A stretch of 18,605 nucleotides of DNA from Puniceicoccales bacterium. Its GTDB lineage: Bacteria; Verrucomicrobiota; Verrucomicrobiia; Opitutales; JAIRKQ01. Shown piece after piece: positions 7,397 through 14,985 of this stretch (position 1 is its first letter; each line of letters opens with the position of its first letter). Position numbers and translations under genes: made by a program. The notes under the pieces are model-generated. The model did no database searches. It saw nothing but the letters and a program-made list of their open reading frames with translations, and was not told where the DNA came from. The DNA is taken from NCBI GenBank assembly GCA_031273725.1, contig JAISRG010000082.1, positions 1 to 18,605 of the forward strand, read 5' to 3'.

Positions 7397-8215
7397 TCAG
7401 AAAAATTCATTGAGTTGCTGCCACTGTCGTATGGAAATCTCTTCGGGCCGTTGGTTCGGAAAAATTTTATACTCCGATAGCCAATTTTGCAGTTCTACGC
7501 ACTCATCCCTGCAGATTCTGCCCATTTGTTTTCTTCTTTTTGTAAAAATCCGCCTAATAATCTGTTTTGTCCGCGGTTTGAAAAGGAACACGCTCTGTTT
7601 TTTGACCATTGAAACCATGGTCGACGACACCGTAGGCTCCGGATAGAATGAGCTTGCCGCAACTTTGTACATGCAAACCTTGTCATAGGCCGATTGGATG
7701 AAAATCGAGATCGGACAGATTTCCGATGGCCTGGTTGAGGCAAAAAATCTCTGTGCCGTTTCAGCTTGCGTGATTAAGCTTATGCTCTGTGGCAAATTGG
7801 GATATTCCAAAAGAGCATCCATCCAGGTCGACGAAATTGAATATGGCAAATTGGAAATGACTTTAAATTCGATAATATTTTGCGGCAACCCGGCAACCGG
7901 AAAATCCACCGCATCCGCATGTGTAAGGCATAAATTGCTACAACTTGCAAATTTTGATTTTAAAAAGTTGAAAAGCCGCCAATCCAACTCAACGGCAAAT
8001 AATTTTGCCCCAATATTTAAAATTTTTTCCGATACAGCCCCAAGTCCAGGACCAATCTCAACAACCACATCTCCGGTTTTTACATCTGCAAGTGCGACGA
8101 TCTTATTGACAATGTTAATGTCGATCAAAAAATTTTGGCCAAGCCTTTTGGCAGGAAAAATTCCAAAATTTTCTAGATCAAACAGCGTTTGCTTTAACAA
8201 TGACATTATATGCAA
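7397..8215 (-). CDS. rsmA: 16S rRNA (adenine1518/1519-N6) dimethyltransferase RsmA (KsgA)
   Basis: RsmA dimethylates A1518 and A1519 of 16S rRNA, a late step in 30S maturation. The 272 residues contain RLGQNFLID (24-32), the SAM loop VVEIGPGLG (51-59), the acidic FAVELD (73-78) and the catalytic motif SNLPYSIS (121-128). The start is decided by the ribosome site: AAAAAGG sits five bases before TTG (8215). An in-frame ATG at 8206 has no site at proper distance. Starting at 8206 would shorten the N-terminus by three residues only. A promoter lies at 8268-8241, separate from the sctU gene upstream. First gene of the rsmA-rsmG-hydrolase group. Confidence 0.94.
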   Translation of the reverse strand: MHIMSLLKQTLFDLENFGIFPAKRLGQNFLIDINIVNKIVALADVKTGDVVVEIGPGLGAVSEKILNIGAKLFAVELDWRLFNFLKSKFASCSNLCLTHADAVDFPVAGLPQNIIEFKVISNLPYSISSTWMDALLEYPNLPQSISLITQAETAQRFFASTRPSEICPISIFIQSAYDKVCMYKVAASSFYPEPTVSSTMVSMVKKQSVFLFKPRTKQIIRRIFTKRRKQMGRICRDECVELQNWLSEYKIFPNQRPEEISIRQWQQLNEFF

Positions 8216-8240
8216 TCAAACCTTTTTAACACTATGCGGG

Positions 8241-8268
8241 AAAATATGCCAAAAAGTGCCACTGTCAA
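8241..8268 (-). promoter_or_regulatory. Sigma-70-type promoter of rsmA operon
   Basis: TTGACA (8268-8263), a 16-base spacer and TATTTT (8246-8241) form a good -35/-10 pair. The predicted start falls near 8234, leaving about 19 bases with the AAAAAGG ribosome site before the TTG start of rsmA. The spacer also contains TGGCAC-TTTTT-GGCA, which resembles a sigma-54 site but is one base too short. Confidence 0.5.
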
Positions 8269-8287
8269 TTATTTCAAGATGTATAAA

Positions 8288-8304
8288 ATGTTTTCGGAAA
8301 ACAT
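8288..8304 (-). terminator. Possible weak terminator after sctU
   Basis: A perfect seven-pair inverted repeat, ATGTTTT-CCG-AAAACAT, lies three bases beyond the sctU stop. It is followed on the minus strand by TTTATAC. The stem is AT-rich and the T run short, so termination would be weak. Confidence 0.3.
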
Positions 8305-8306
8305 GA

Positions 8307-9392
8307 CTACGACATGTCCCCTTCAAGGCTCATACCATACTCATTTTCTTCCTTTATCTTATATACCCAACGCAGTACCTCAGCCACGGGGTCAATCAAT
8401 TCCGTAGGAATGAAAGTCATGACTTCTCCGACATCCATGAGAGAATGTGCCAGCGGTACGTTACGCATTATGGGGATATTATTTTCCCGAGCCACACGTA
8501 TCATTTCTTCTGCAATGGCGCCCTGTCCAGTTGCTAAAATGATGGGCAGGGAAGACCCCTTGCTCTTCATATTATAGTACACGGCCACGGCAATATGCTC
8601 TGGATTCGTTATCAACACACTGGATTGTTTTGTCCTCCGAGGGGCATCTTGTTCAACCATTTCACGGTGCAATTGTTTCCGTTTTCCCTTAATCTGTGGA
8701 TCTCCTTCCATTTCTTTATACTCCCGTTTTACTTCGTCCTTAGACATTTTCATTTTGCTCATAAAATTTCGCTTCTGAAAAACGAAATCGATACACGCAA
8801 CCACGACATAGGCAAAGATAACATTGTACGCGAAGCGTTTCATTATTGGCCCAAGGATGTTCATCACACCTTTGAGTCCGTAGAATGGCAATAGTAGCAA
8901 ATCTCGGATGAGATTCTTTATGACCATGTAAATCAATATTCCCAAAAATATTATTTTTAAACTCGATTTCAAAAACTCGAACAGGTTTTTTTTGGAAAAA
9001 ATTTGCTTGAGTTTTTCCGCTGGATTAAGTTTTTTTAAATCCGGCTTTACCGTTTCGAAGGTGAGCAGAAAACCAATTTGTGCACAATTTGCAATCACCG
9101 CCGTAATCATGCAAATCCCAAGAGCAGGAAGTATGATACTGATCATTTGCTTAAAAATCCCAGCAATGACGTTGGAATAGGCCATTTTGAAATCTTCCGA
9201 CAGATAATTTATGGGAAAAACCAGCATGTTTCCGATTGCTTTTACATGATTTGACCATCCGACGCCAATGTATGCGTACAAACCTATCAGCAGGGACGTG
9301 GAAACCACATCCGTGCTTTTGGACACTTGGCCTTTTTTTCTGGCATCCCGCAGCTTCTTCGGCGTGGGCATTTCTGTTTTTTCACCACTCAT
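8307..9392 (-). CDS. sctU: T3SS export apparatus switch protein SctU (YscU/FlhB family)
   Basis: SctU is the inner-membrane export gate component whose cytosolic domain cuts itself to switch substrate class. The 361 residues begin MSGEKTEMPTPKKLRDARKK, nearly the same as YscU. Four hydrophobic segments follow, then the linker KMSKDEVKREYKEMEGDPQI and the cytosolic domain SSVLITNPEHIAVAVYYN. The self-cleavage motif falls at residues 263-266, the same numbering as NPTH in YscU, but reads NPEH. The Asn and Pro needed for cleavage are present. The match to YscU rather than FlhB, with no flagellar genes nearby, supports a non-flagellar T3SS. The ATG follows the sctT stop directly (TAG-ATG), so the two are translationally coupled. 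Confidence 0.95.
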   Translation of the reverse strand: MSGEKTEMPTPKKLRDARKKGQVSKSTDVVSTSLLIGLYAYIGVGWSNHVKAIGNMLVFPINYLSEDFKMAYSNVIAGIFKQMISIILPALGICMITAVIANCAQIGFLLTFETVKPDLKKLNPAEKLKQIFSKKNLFEFLKSSLKIIFLGILIYMVIKNLIRDLLLLPFYGLKGVMNILGPIMKRFAYNVIFAYVVVACIDFVFQKRNFMSKMKMSKDEVKREYKEMEGDPQIKGKRKQLHREMVEQDAPRRTKQSSVLITNPEHIAVAVYYNMKSKGSSLPIILATGQGAIAEEMIRVARENNIPIMRNVPLAHSLMDVGEVMTFIPTELIDPVAEVLRWVYKIKEENEYGMSLEGDMS

Positions 9393-10181
9393 CTATTTAA
9401 CAAAAATTTTAACAAATTCCGCAAGTTTACTTTCGGAGGTAAAGTATCGCTCGAAAAAGGTGTTCAATAGTGACAAATACATAAACAAGAACATCATTGA
9501 CAGCCAACTTTTTATGGGCATCGCCAGGAAAAAAACGTTAAGCTGTGGAGCAAACCTGTTGACCATACCAAGCCCAAATTCTGCCAAGAACAAGACTATT
9601 AATATGGGAGCTGCCAGGCAAAACATTACACCCATTAAATCCCTTATTAAATCCATAAAAAATACGGCAAATCCCGCCTCAAATTTAGGGAAATATGAAA
9701 ACACGGGCCACACTTGATATGTCTTATACATGAGGTCCAAAAAAAATAAAAATCCACCGGCCGAGAAAAATGCCACCGACATCATTTGTATCAAAAAACT
9801 TCCCATCAGTGACGTTTGGGTCCCAGCCATTGGGTCAAATATTGTTGCCATCGACGACCCCCGCTGGACATCGACCACAAAACCAACCCCTTCCGCCGTA
9901 TAAAAAATGAAACTTGTAACAAATCCCAAAACAATTCCTATTACCGCCTCTTTGATTAGCAATCCACCCATCATTAGAATGGCAAATTGTCCCTGTGGAA
10001 GCGTTGGAAATACCAAACAAAACAATGGCAAAGACAGCGATAGTATGGCGACATTTCGTCCTGTTCCAACCACAAACTGGCGTGAAAAAAATGGAGCTAC
10101 TGCAAGCGCTGCTCCCAACCTCACCATTGCTATGATTATCAGTGCGCATGTGCTCGATATCTCTTTTAGTGGTGTATCCAT
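9393..10181 (-). CDS. sctT: T3SS export apparatus protein SctT (YscT/FliR family)
   Basis: SctT forms part of the SctRST export pore in the inner membrane. The 262 residues contain about six hydrophobic segments and the family patterns VRLGAALAVAPFFSRQF near the N-terminus and GFVVDVQRGSSMATIFDP in the middle. The C-terminus is short and charged, ending in FVKIFVK. Size is normal for the family. It lies 10 bases after sctS and abuts sctU without a gap, the conserved order sctS-sctT-sctU. sctR, which normally precedes sctS, is absent from this side. No lesion is seen. Confidence 0.94.
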   Translation of the reverse strand: MDTPLKEISSTCALIIIAMVRLGAALAVAPFFSRQFVVGTGRNVAILSLSLPLFCLVFPTLPQGQFAILMMGGLLIKEAVIGIVLGFVTSFIFYTAEGVGFVVDVQRGSSMATIFDPMAGTQTSLMGSFLIQMMSVAFFSAGGFLFFLDLMYKTYQVWPVFSYFPKFEAGFAVFFMDLIRDLMGVMFCLAAPILIVLFLAEFGLGMVNRFAPQLNVFFLAMPIKSWLSMMFLFMYLSLLNTFFERYFTSESKLAEFVKIFVK

Positions 10182-10191
10182 GATTCGCTCA

Positions 10192-10461
10192 TCACTTGGC
10201 TAACACTGGGAATTCTTCGAACAAATAGCTGGTGAATTCCAAAATTTCACCACCTATCCAGTGGGTAGTTAATGCCAATACTACAATTACGAAAATCAAT
10301 TTTACCGCAAACCCCAATGTTTGTTCCTGAACCTGAGTCAATGCCTGCAATAAGCTGATAAACAGACCAACTATTGTAGCTATCAAAATTGGTGGCATCG
10401 ACAGAACCAGCACCAAAATCATTGCCTTAGATGTTACACTCAAAATAAATGACGCATGCAT
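10192..10461 (-). CDS. sctS: T3SS export apparatus protein SctS (YscS/FliQ family)
   Basis: SctS is a small two-span protein of the export pore. The 89 residues show the two hydrophobic helices and the family signature between them: LSMPPILIATIVGLFISL, then QALTQVQEQTLGFAVKL. Length is standard. The ATG at 10461 begins at the usual family position (MHASFILSVTSKA) but has no Shine-Dalgarno site. A -10-like TATAAA lies only three bases upstream. It is the first gene of an sctSTU group. The usual upstream partner sctR is not found; upstream sequence is non-coding and then opposite-strand. Confidence 0.94.
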   Translation of the reverse strand: MHASFILSVTSKAMILVLVLSMPPILIATIVGLFISLLQALTQVQEQTLGFAVKLIFVIVVLALTTHWIGGEILEFTSYLFEEFPVLAK

Positions 10462-10464
10462 AAC

Positions 10465-10493
10465 TTTATACCAAAGTTACATCATTTAAGCAA
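10465..10493 (-). promoter_or_regulatory. Possible sctSTU promoter very close to the start codon
   Basis: TTGCTT (10493-10488), a 17-base spacer and TATAAA (10470-10465) match sigma-70 boxes. The -10 ends three bases before the sctS ATG, so transcription would begin at or inside the first codons. It is either leaderless or a chance match in AT-rich DNA. Another possible site further up is an AGGAGG three bases before a 10-codon reading frame at about 10546. Confidence 0.25.
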
Positions 10494-10588
10494 ATTTTTC
10501 AGGATAAACAATACTTAATATTTGAAACCTTTTATGGAAAAATTCATGGGCCTCCTAAAATGATTTCACGGCTTAAAAAACAAATTTC

Positions 10589-10776
10589 TTGGGAAATGCA
10601 ACTGTTTCTGCCAATAATATTGGGTCCGGGGCACCTCATGCTAATCAAACACAGGAAAGTGATTCGAAGATTTTAGGGAAAAGCAATTTCCCATGTTCTT
10701 TGAAGATTTGCGTGGTGTTGATAGGTGTGATAAAGATTTTGAGCAAACATTGGCGGTGTGGCACAATTTTTGCTAG
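10589..10776 (+). other. Possible remnant of a small gene between sctS and grpE
   Basis: This fills most of the 324-base gap 10462-10785. A TTG at 10589 opens a frame with a natural-looking polar start (GNATVSANNIGSGAPHANQT), but after about residue 25 that frame turns Cys-rich and implausible. The alternative frame from 10663 to TAG (10774-10776) reads FEDFREKQFPMFFEDLRG and then VDRCDKDFEQTLAVWHNFC, which looks like protein. One shift near 10660 would join them into about 62 residues. The first frame also runs on to a TGA overlapping the grpE ATG. No family is recognised and there is no ribosome site, so it may be a decayed gene or chance. Confidence 0.25.
10759..10774 (+). promoter_or_regulatory. 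Sigma-54-type promoter (-24/-12) before grpE
   Basis: TGGCAC-A-ATTT-TTGC-T matches the sigma-54 consensus TGGCACG-N4-TTGCW at every key base, with the required spacing between the -24 GG and -12 GC. Transcription would start near 10785, at the grpE ATG (10786), making a leaderless message. grpE indeed has no Shine-Dalgarno site. No enhancer-binding site was identified, and no CIRCE operator is present. Confidence 0.4.
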
Positions 10777-10785
10777 CTTTTTTCC

Positions 10786-11397
10786 ATGACTAAAAAATCT
10801 TCATCGGAAAGAAAACATGGGCAACCTGGTGATCATTCTACGAAAGAAAATGGCATTGAAAATGCCGAGGAACAGAAGATAATCGATGGAGATTTTGACC
10901 AAGATTTGGGTGGAGTTATTGAAGATTTAAAAAACCAACTGGCAGACAAGCAGAAGGAAGCAGACAATTATAGGGATTCAATGCTGCGGGCATTGGCTGA
11001 TTTTGAAAACTATAAAAAACGATCCCAGAAGGACTTTCTTGCAATACGAACCAATTCCATCGCCGGTGTTCTGGAAAGTTTATTGCCCATTTTGGACAAT
11101 TTTGAACTTGGGCTAGCTGCTGCGGACCCACATGGCAACGATAAAATCGTCGATGGGTTTAAGATGATTTTTGCAAGCTTTAAAAGCTTACTCGCTTCCC
11201 ATGGAGTCCAGGAAATTTATCCATTGAATGAAAAATTTGATATGAATTTCCACGAATGCGTGCGGCGTGTGGTAGACAATACGAAGGAAAACGATATTAT
11301 CATTTCCGTTGACAGGAAAGGTTACAAACTCAATGATAAATTATTGCGTCCGGCTGTTGTGACAGTTTCATATCACGAAGAACAACCTAAAGATTAA
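10786..11397 (+). CDS. grpE: GrpE, nucleotide exchange factor for DnaK
   Basis: GrpE releases ADP from DnaK in the Hsp70 cycle. The 203 residues show a charged disordered N-terminus (1-45) and a long coiled coil containing YRDSMLRALADFENYKKRSQ. LLPILDNFELGL follows, then the beta-wing region FDMNFHECVRRV and the family ending GYKLNDKLLRPAVVTVS. The ATG is the only reasonable start but lacks a ribosome site. It sits at the predicted start of a sigma-54 promoter and overlaps the stop of an upstream reading frame by ATGA. dnaJ follows after one base. dnaK and hrcA are not adjacent. Confidence 0.95.
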   Translation: MTKKSSSERKHGQPGDHSTKENGIENAEEQKIIDGDFDQDLGGVIEDLKNQLADKQKEADNYRDSMLRALADFENYKKRSQKDFLAIRTNSIAGVLESLLPILDNFELGLAAADPHGNDKIVDGFKMIFASFKSLLASHGVQEIYPLNEKFDMNFHECVRRVVDNTKENDIIISVDRKGYKLNDKLLRPAVVTVSYHEEQPKD

Positions 11398-11398
11398 A

Positions 11399-12544
11399 AT
11401 GAGAAAAGCTGACTATTACGATATTCTTGGGGTGTCAAAGGGTGCCTCCGATGAGGATATTAAGAAGGCTTATCGTAGGATGGCAGTCAAGTATCATCCG
11501 GATAAAAATCCGGGGGATAAGGTTGCCGAAGAAAAATTTAAGGAAGTCGCCGAAGCCTATGAAGTTTTAAAAGATAGCGACAAACGTGCCGCCTACGACA
11601 GATATGGCCACAATGCTTTTGAATATGGAGGGGCACAATCCAGCGGGTGGGGATCTGGAGGCCGGGATCCCTTCGACGTGTTTCGCGACGTATTCAGTGG
11701 AAGTGGTTTTGGAAGTGGTTTCGACGATTTTTTTGGGTTCGGGAGCCATGGCCGCTCGGGAAAATCGGAAAGACAGGCAGGGAATGATTTACGCTATAAT
11801 TTGAAAATAACACTCGAAGAGGCTTTTCACGGCGTAGAAAAAACCATAAAATATAGCAAACATGTGGCCTGCAATAAATGTGGTGGAAGTGGAGCTGCCC
11901 CCGGGTCAAAGAAAGTTACCTGCAAAACCTGTGGAGGAACGGGCATTCTTTCAATGCGCCAGGGTTTTTTCAGCATGCAGCAAACTTGTCCCGATTGCCA
12001 TGGTGCCGGAACAAAAATTGAAAATCCATGCCACAATTGTAGGGGGACTGGTCTAGTAATGGAACCATGCACAACGAAGGTTAAGATCCCAGCAGGAATA
12101 TTTGACGGAGCTAGTTTGCGGATGAAAGGTATGGGGGAGGCCGGAACAAATGGAGGTCCCAGCGGAGACCTGTACGTGGCAATCTATGTCGCAGAGGATA
12201 AACGCTTCGAACGCCATGAAGAGGACCTATATTGTACCCAGAAAGTTGCGTTTACCACTGCAGCTCTCGGAGGAGAAATAGAAATTGAAACCATCGATGG
12301 GCAGGCAAATCTTAAAATTCCAGCCGGGACACAATCGGAAACAATGTTCCGCATTAAGGGTCAGGGAATGCCAAATTTAAACCGTCCTGGTAGTCGAGGC
12401 AATCAATATGTAAAGGTCACCATTGATGTTCCGACAAAGTTATCCAGAGAACAGAAAGAAAAGTTGCAAGAGTTCGAAAAATTGTGTAATGTCAAAAGTG
12501 GTGGTTTTTTTCAAAGATTTAAGGAGAAATTTGAATCCCTATGA
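11399..12544 (+). CDS. dnaJ: DnaJ, Hsp40 co-chaperone
   Basis: DnaJ delivers unfolded proteins to DnaK and stimulates its ATPase. The 381 residues show the complete class A layout. The J domain has HPD at 33-35. The Gly/Phe-rich linker spans 77-123. Four zinc-binding repeats are CNKCGGSG (158-165), CKTCGGTG (175-182), CPDCHGAG (197-204) and CHNCRGTG (211-218). The C-terminal substrate-binding domains carry GDLYVAIYV and KIPAGTQ. The ATG is one base after the grpE stop, and the TGA overlaps the ATG of the next gene (ATGA), so three genes are coupled in one transcript. No lesion is seen. Confidence 0.97.
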   Translation: MRKADYYDILGVSKGASDEDIKKAYRRMAVKYHPDKNPGDKVAEEKFKEVAEAYEVLKDSDKRAAYDRYGHNAFEYGGAQSSGWGSGGRDPFDVFRDVFSGSGFGSGFDDFFGFGSHGRSGKSERQAGNDLRYNLKITLEEAFHGVEKTIKYSKHVACNKCGGSGAAPGSKKVTCKTCGGTGILSMRQGFFSMQQTCPDCHGAGTKIENPCHNCRGTGLVMEPCTTKVKIPAGIFDGASLRMKGMGEAGTNGGPSGDLYVAIYVAEDKRFERHEEDLYCTQKVAFTTAALGGEIEIETIDGQANLKIPAGTQSETMFRIKGQGMPNLNRPGSRGNQYVKVTIDVPTKLSREQKEKLQEFEKLCNVKSGGFFQRFKEKFESL

Positions 12545-13161
12545 CATCGCGGGAGTTTTTTGAAGTAGATAAATCATGGCAATTTGCCAAATATTTTGGG
12601 TTGGACGAAAATCCTGTTTTTTGGTTGCAGAAAATAAATTTTGCCATCGCGGACATGCTTAGTGCATTACCAATGTCGAAACGTGAAATTCCTCCCGGGT
12701 GCCACGTTGGTAAAAATGTCTTCATCCACAAATCGGTACAACTGCCCCCAATTTGCATCATAGAAGGTCCGGCTTACATCGATGAAGGGACCAGCATTCG
12801 TCCGTTTGCCTATGTGAGGGAAAACGTAATTATTGGTAAAAATTGCCTAATTGGAAATTCATGCGAATTAAAAAATTCCATACTCTTGGACAATGCGCAA
12901 GTGCCACATTTTAATTATGTCGGAGACTCCGTTTTGGGAAATTTTGTGCACCTTGGAGCCGGCGTAATTTTGGCAAATCTTAGGTTGGATAGAAAAGATA
13001 TTGTTGTCCATCACGGCGGGGAGCGAATCGAGACTGGTATGAAAAAAATCGGAGCGATCATCGGTGACCATTCTGAAATTTCTTGCAATTCAGTCATTAA
13101 TCCGGGCACCATTTTGCCAAAAAATTCGGTTATAATCAATGGGCAGGTAAAAAAGTTTTAG
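12541..13161 (+). CDS. LpxA/GlmU-like left-handed beta-helix acyltransferase-type protein
   Basis: A 206-residue protein with hexapeptide repeats from about residue 50 to the end (CHVGKNVFIHKSVQLP, YIDEGTSIRPFAYV, NVIIGKNCLIGNSCE). It also has HFNYVGDSVLGNFVHLGAGV, much like the GlmU acetyltransferase domain. Such proteins form trimeric beta-helices that usually acetylate or acylate sugar nucleotides. The N-terminal 45 residues are helical and there is no pyrophosphorylase domain, so it is not a full GlmU. A role in envelope sugar metabolism is likely, given mreB next door. It overlaps dnaJ by four bases. AGGAG lies 14 bases upstream, further than usual. The exact substrate is unknown. Confidence 0.8.
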   Translation: MTSREFFEVDKSWQFAKYFGLDENPVFWLQKINFAIADMLSALPMSKREIPPGCHVGKNVFIHKSVQLPPICIIEGPAYIDEGTSIRPFAYVRENVIIGKNCLIGNSCELKNSILLDNAQVPHFNYVGDSVLGNFVHLGAGVILANLRLDRKDIVVHHGGERIETGMKKIGAIIGDHSEISCNSVINPGTILPKNSVIINGQVKKF

Positions 13162-13213
13162 ATTTCAAAAAAAACAATTAAAAGGTGCATGTTTTTCGTA
13201 GAGCAGTCCGTTA

Positions 13214-13237
13214 AGTTGTGCAATTTTTCTTGCAACT
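13214..13237 (+). terminator. Hairpin between the grpE group and mreB
   Basis: AGTTG-T-GCAA and TTGCAACT form a nine-pair stem with one bulged T around a loop TTTTTC. T-rich sequence follows (TTGATTTATTTTCC). This could end the grpE-dnaJ transcript or act in the mreB leader. The GC content of the stem is low. Confidence 0.3.
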
Positions 13238-13270
13238 CAATGTTGATTTATTTTCCTTTTAAAGTAGTAG

Positions 13271-14320
13271 ATGGTGTCTGGTTTTAAGAATAAAATAGCG
13301 AACTTTTTTGCCAATTTTTTTGGGTTTTGGACCCATGACATTGGGATTGATCTTGGGACAGCCAATACTTTGGTTTTTGTTCGCGATAGGGGAATTGTAT
13401 TGCGCGAACCAAGTGTCGTGGCGATTTATGCAACTTCGCGGCGCATACGTGCCGTCGGTTTGGAAGCACAAAAAATGTTGGGGCGTACTCCGGGAAGCAT
13501 CATAACACTACGGCCCATGAAAGACGGTGTTATCGCCGATTTTGAGGTTACGGAAGCAATGTTGCGATATTTCATTGGCAAAGTATCCAGTTCGATGAGG
13601 TTGGTTCCTCCCCGGGTCATCATCGCCGTCCCGTCCGGCATAACGGAGGTGGAAAAACGAGCCGTAAAAGAAGCAGCTATTCATGCTGGTGCCCGCGATG
13701 TGTTGCTAATCCAAGAGCCCATGGCGGCGGCAATAGGAGTTGGTTTGCCCATCGATGAGCCGGCTGCCAATATGATAGTTGATATCGGCGGCGGAACAAC
13801 GGAAGTTGCCATTTTATCATTGAATGGTGTGGTTTTCGCTCGCAGTATTCGCATTGGCGGCGACGAAATGGACCGCAACATAATCGACTATGTCAAACGC
13901 GAATATAATTTGATAATTGGTGAGCGCACCGCAGAAGAATTAAAAATGAAAATTGGTTCGGCTTCACAATTGGACGTGGAACTTTCAATGTCGATAAAGG
14001 GCCGTGATGCCGTCGTTGGGCTTCCAAAGACCATTACCATTAGTTCCAGTGAAATTAGGACGGCACTAAAGGATGCCGTTGTCGCCATTGTAAATGCGGC
14101 CAAAGGAGTTTTGGAACAATGTCCGCCGGAACTGTCATCCGACCTGGTCGATCGAGGTATAGTACTGGCAGGTGGTGGAGCAATGTTAAAAAATTTGGAT
14201 GTTTTGATGTCCGAAGAGACTGGGCTTCCCGTAATCGTTTCAAATGATCCCCTAAGCGCAGTTGCAAACGGTACGGGAACGGTTTTGCAAGATCTATCAA
14301 TTTGGTTCGACAATGAATAA
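13271..14320 (+). CDS. mreB: MreB, actin-like rod-shape determinant
   Basis: MreB polymerises beneath the inner membrane and guides lateral cell-wall synthesis. The 349 residues carry the actin-fold nucleotide motifs: phosphate 1 DIGIDLGTAN (23-32), the connect region around PRVIIAVPSGITEVEKRAV, phosphate 2 DIGGGTTEVA (171-180) and the adenosine motif LAGGGAML near 302-309. The N-terminal 20 residues are rich in Phe (NFFANFFGFW), a likely membrane-binding helix. Length is normal. The ATG at 13271 lacks a Shine-Dalgarno site. mreC and mreD do not follow; a glucosaminidase gene comes 42 bases later instead. Confidence 0.96.
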   Translation: MVSGFKNKIANFFANFFGFWTHDIGIDLGTANTLVFVRDRGIVLREPSVVAIYATSRRIRAVGLEAQKMLGRTPGSIITLRPMKDGVIADFEVTEAMLRYFIGKVSSSMRLVPPRVIIAVPSGITEVEKRAVKEAAIHAGARDVLLIQEPMAAAIGVGLPIDEPAANMIVDIGGGTTEVAILSLNGVVFARSIRIGGDEMDRNIIDYVKREYNLIIGERTAEELKMKIGSASQLDVELSMSIKGRDAVVGLPKTITISSSEIRTALKDAVVAIVNAAKGVLEQCPPELSSDLVDRGIVLAGGGAMLKNLDVLMSEETGLPVIVSNDPLSAVANGTGTVLQDLSIWFDNE

Positions 14321-14362
14321 AGCCAATATTCGAGCTTTCATAAAAGTTAGATTATTTTGCCG

Positions 14363-14935
14363 ATGAAAAAACCACTCGTACTATCTATTTTTTTTGTGGC
14401 TATCATATGGGCCTACGTGCAGTGGGGTTTAGATGGTATTCCGGGGCAAGGAATGTATAGTCTCCTAGGGAAAGGTAGCGCTACCAAACAAATGATGTTC
14501 AAATACATACGGCAGTACAATACAATAATCGACTCCGTTAGATTAAAATATATCATAGAGTGCTATCTATGGGAATCTGATTTCGAAGGTGTAAATAGTG
14601 ACGTAGCATTTGCTCAAATGTGCCATGAGACCAATTTTTTAAAATTCGATGGGAATATTCGTAGCCACCAAAATAATTTCAATGGCTTAGGGACTATGGT
14701 ATACGATGTATATTGGGCTTGTTTTTTAACAATAAAACAGGGGGTCCGGGCCCATGTACAACATTTAAAGGCCTACGGGACTAAAAAACCACTACAAAAT
14801 CCGTGCATCGATCCGCGGTTTGATATTGTAAAAAGAGGGAGTGTACAAGAGGTCTGCAATTTGAATAATCAATGGGCCGGCCCAGCGTATGGCAAGTGTA
14901 TAGAGAAAAAAATTGACATGTTGCTGAGCATGTAA
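14363..14935 (+). CDS. Membrane-anchored or secreted N-acetylglucosaminidase-domain protein
   Basis: Predicted peptidoglycan hydrolase of the glucosaminidase family (FlgJ/LytG type). The ATG at 14363 gives 190 residues beginning with a signal or anchor segment, KKPLVLSIFFVAIIWAYV. A TTG two codons earlier is less likely. The catalytic region is AFAQMCHETNFLKFDGNI, with Glu89 as probable acid and QNNFNGLG at 103-110. GVRAHVQHLKAYG (127-139), DPRFDIVKRGS and the WAGPAYG pattern follow, all characteristic of the family. It acts in the periplasm on septal or lateral wall. It lies just after mreB in the same direction, consistent with wall growth, and converges with pheS. Confidence 0.85.
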   Translation: MKKPLVLSIFFVAIIWAYVQWGLDGIPGQGMYSLLGKGSATKQMMFKYIRQYNTIIDSVRLKYIIECYLWESDFEGVNSDVAFAQMCHETNFLKFDGNIRSHQNNFNGLGTMVYDVYWACFLTIKQGVRAHVQHLKAYGTKKPLQNPCIDPRFDIVKRGSVQEVCNLNNQWAGPAYGKCIEKKIDMLLSM

Positions 14936-14970
14936 AATTTTACGATGCGGATCACAAATTATACTCAACC

Positions 14971-14984
14971 AAACTAACGTAGTT
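14971..14984. repeat. Copy 1 of 14-base repeat AAACTAACGTAGTT with internal dyad
   Basis: AAACTAACGTAGTT occurs here and again at 18493-18506. AACTA-ACG-TAGTT is a small inverted repeat. Here it extends to AAACTA/TAGTTT followed by TT, and lies between two convergent genes. It may act as a small bidirectional terminator or be a short dispersed repeat. Confidence 0.35.
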
Positions 14985-14985
14985 T

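Noticed and set aside
8241..8262. Sigma-54 site TGGCAC-TTTTT-GGCA before rsmA
   Set aside because: The GG to GC spacing is one base short, and an overlapping sigma-70 promoter explains the region better.
8307..10461. Flagellar fliQ-fliR-flhB
   Set aside because: The SctU N-terminus and numbering match YscU closely, an SycD-type chaperone locus is nearby, and no flagellar gene is seen.
10462..10785. CIRCE/HrcA operator before grpE
   Set aside because: No TTAGCACTC-N9-GAGTGCTAA or near match was found.
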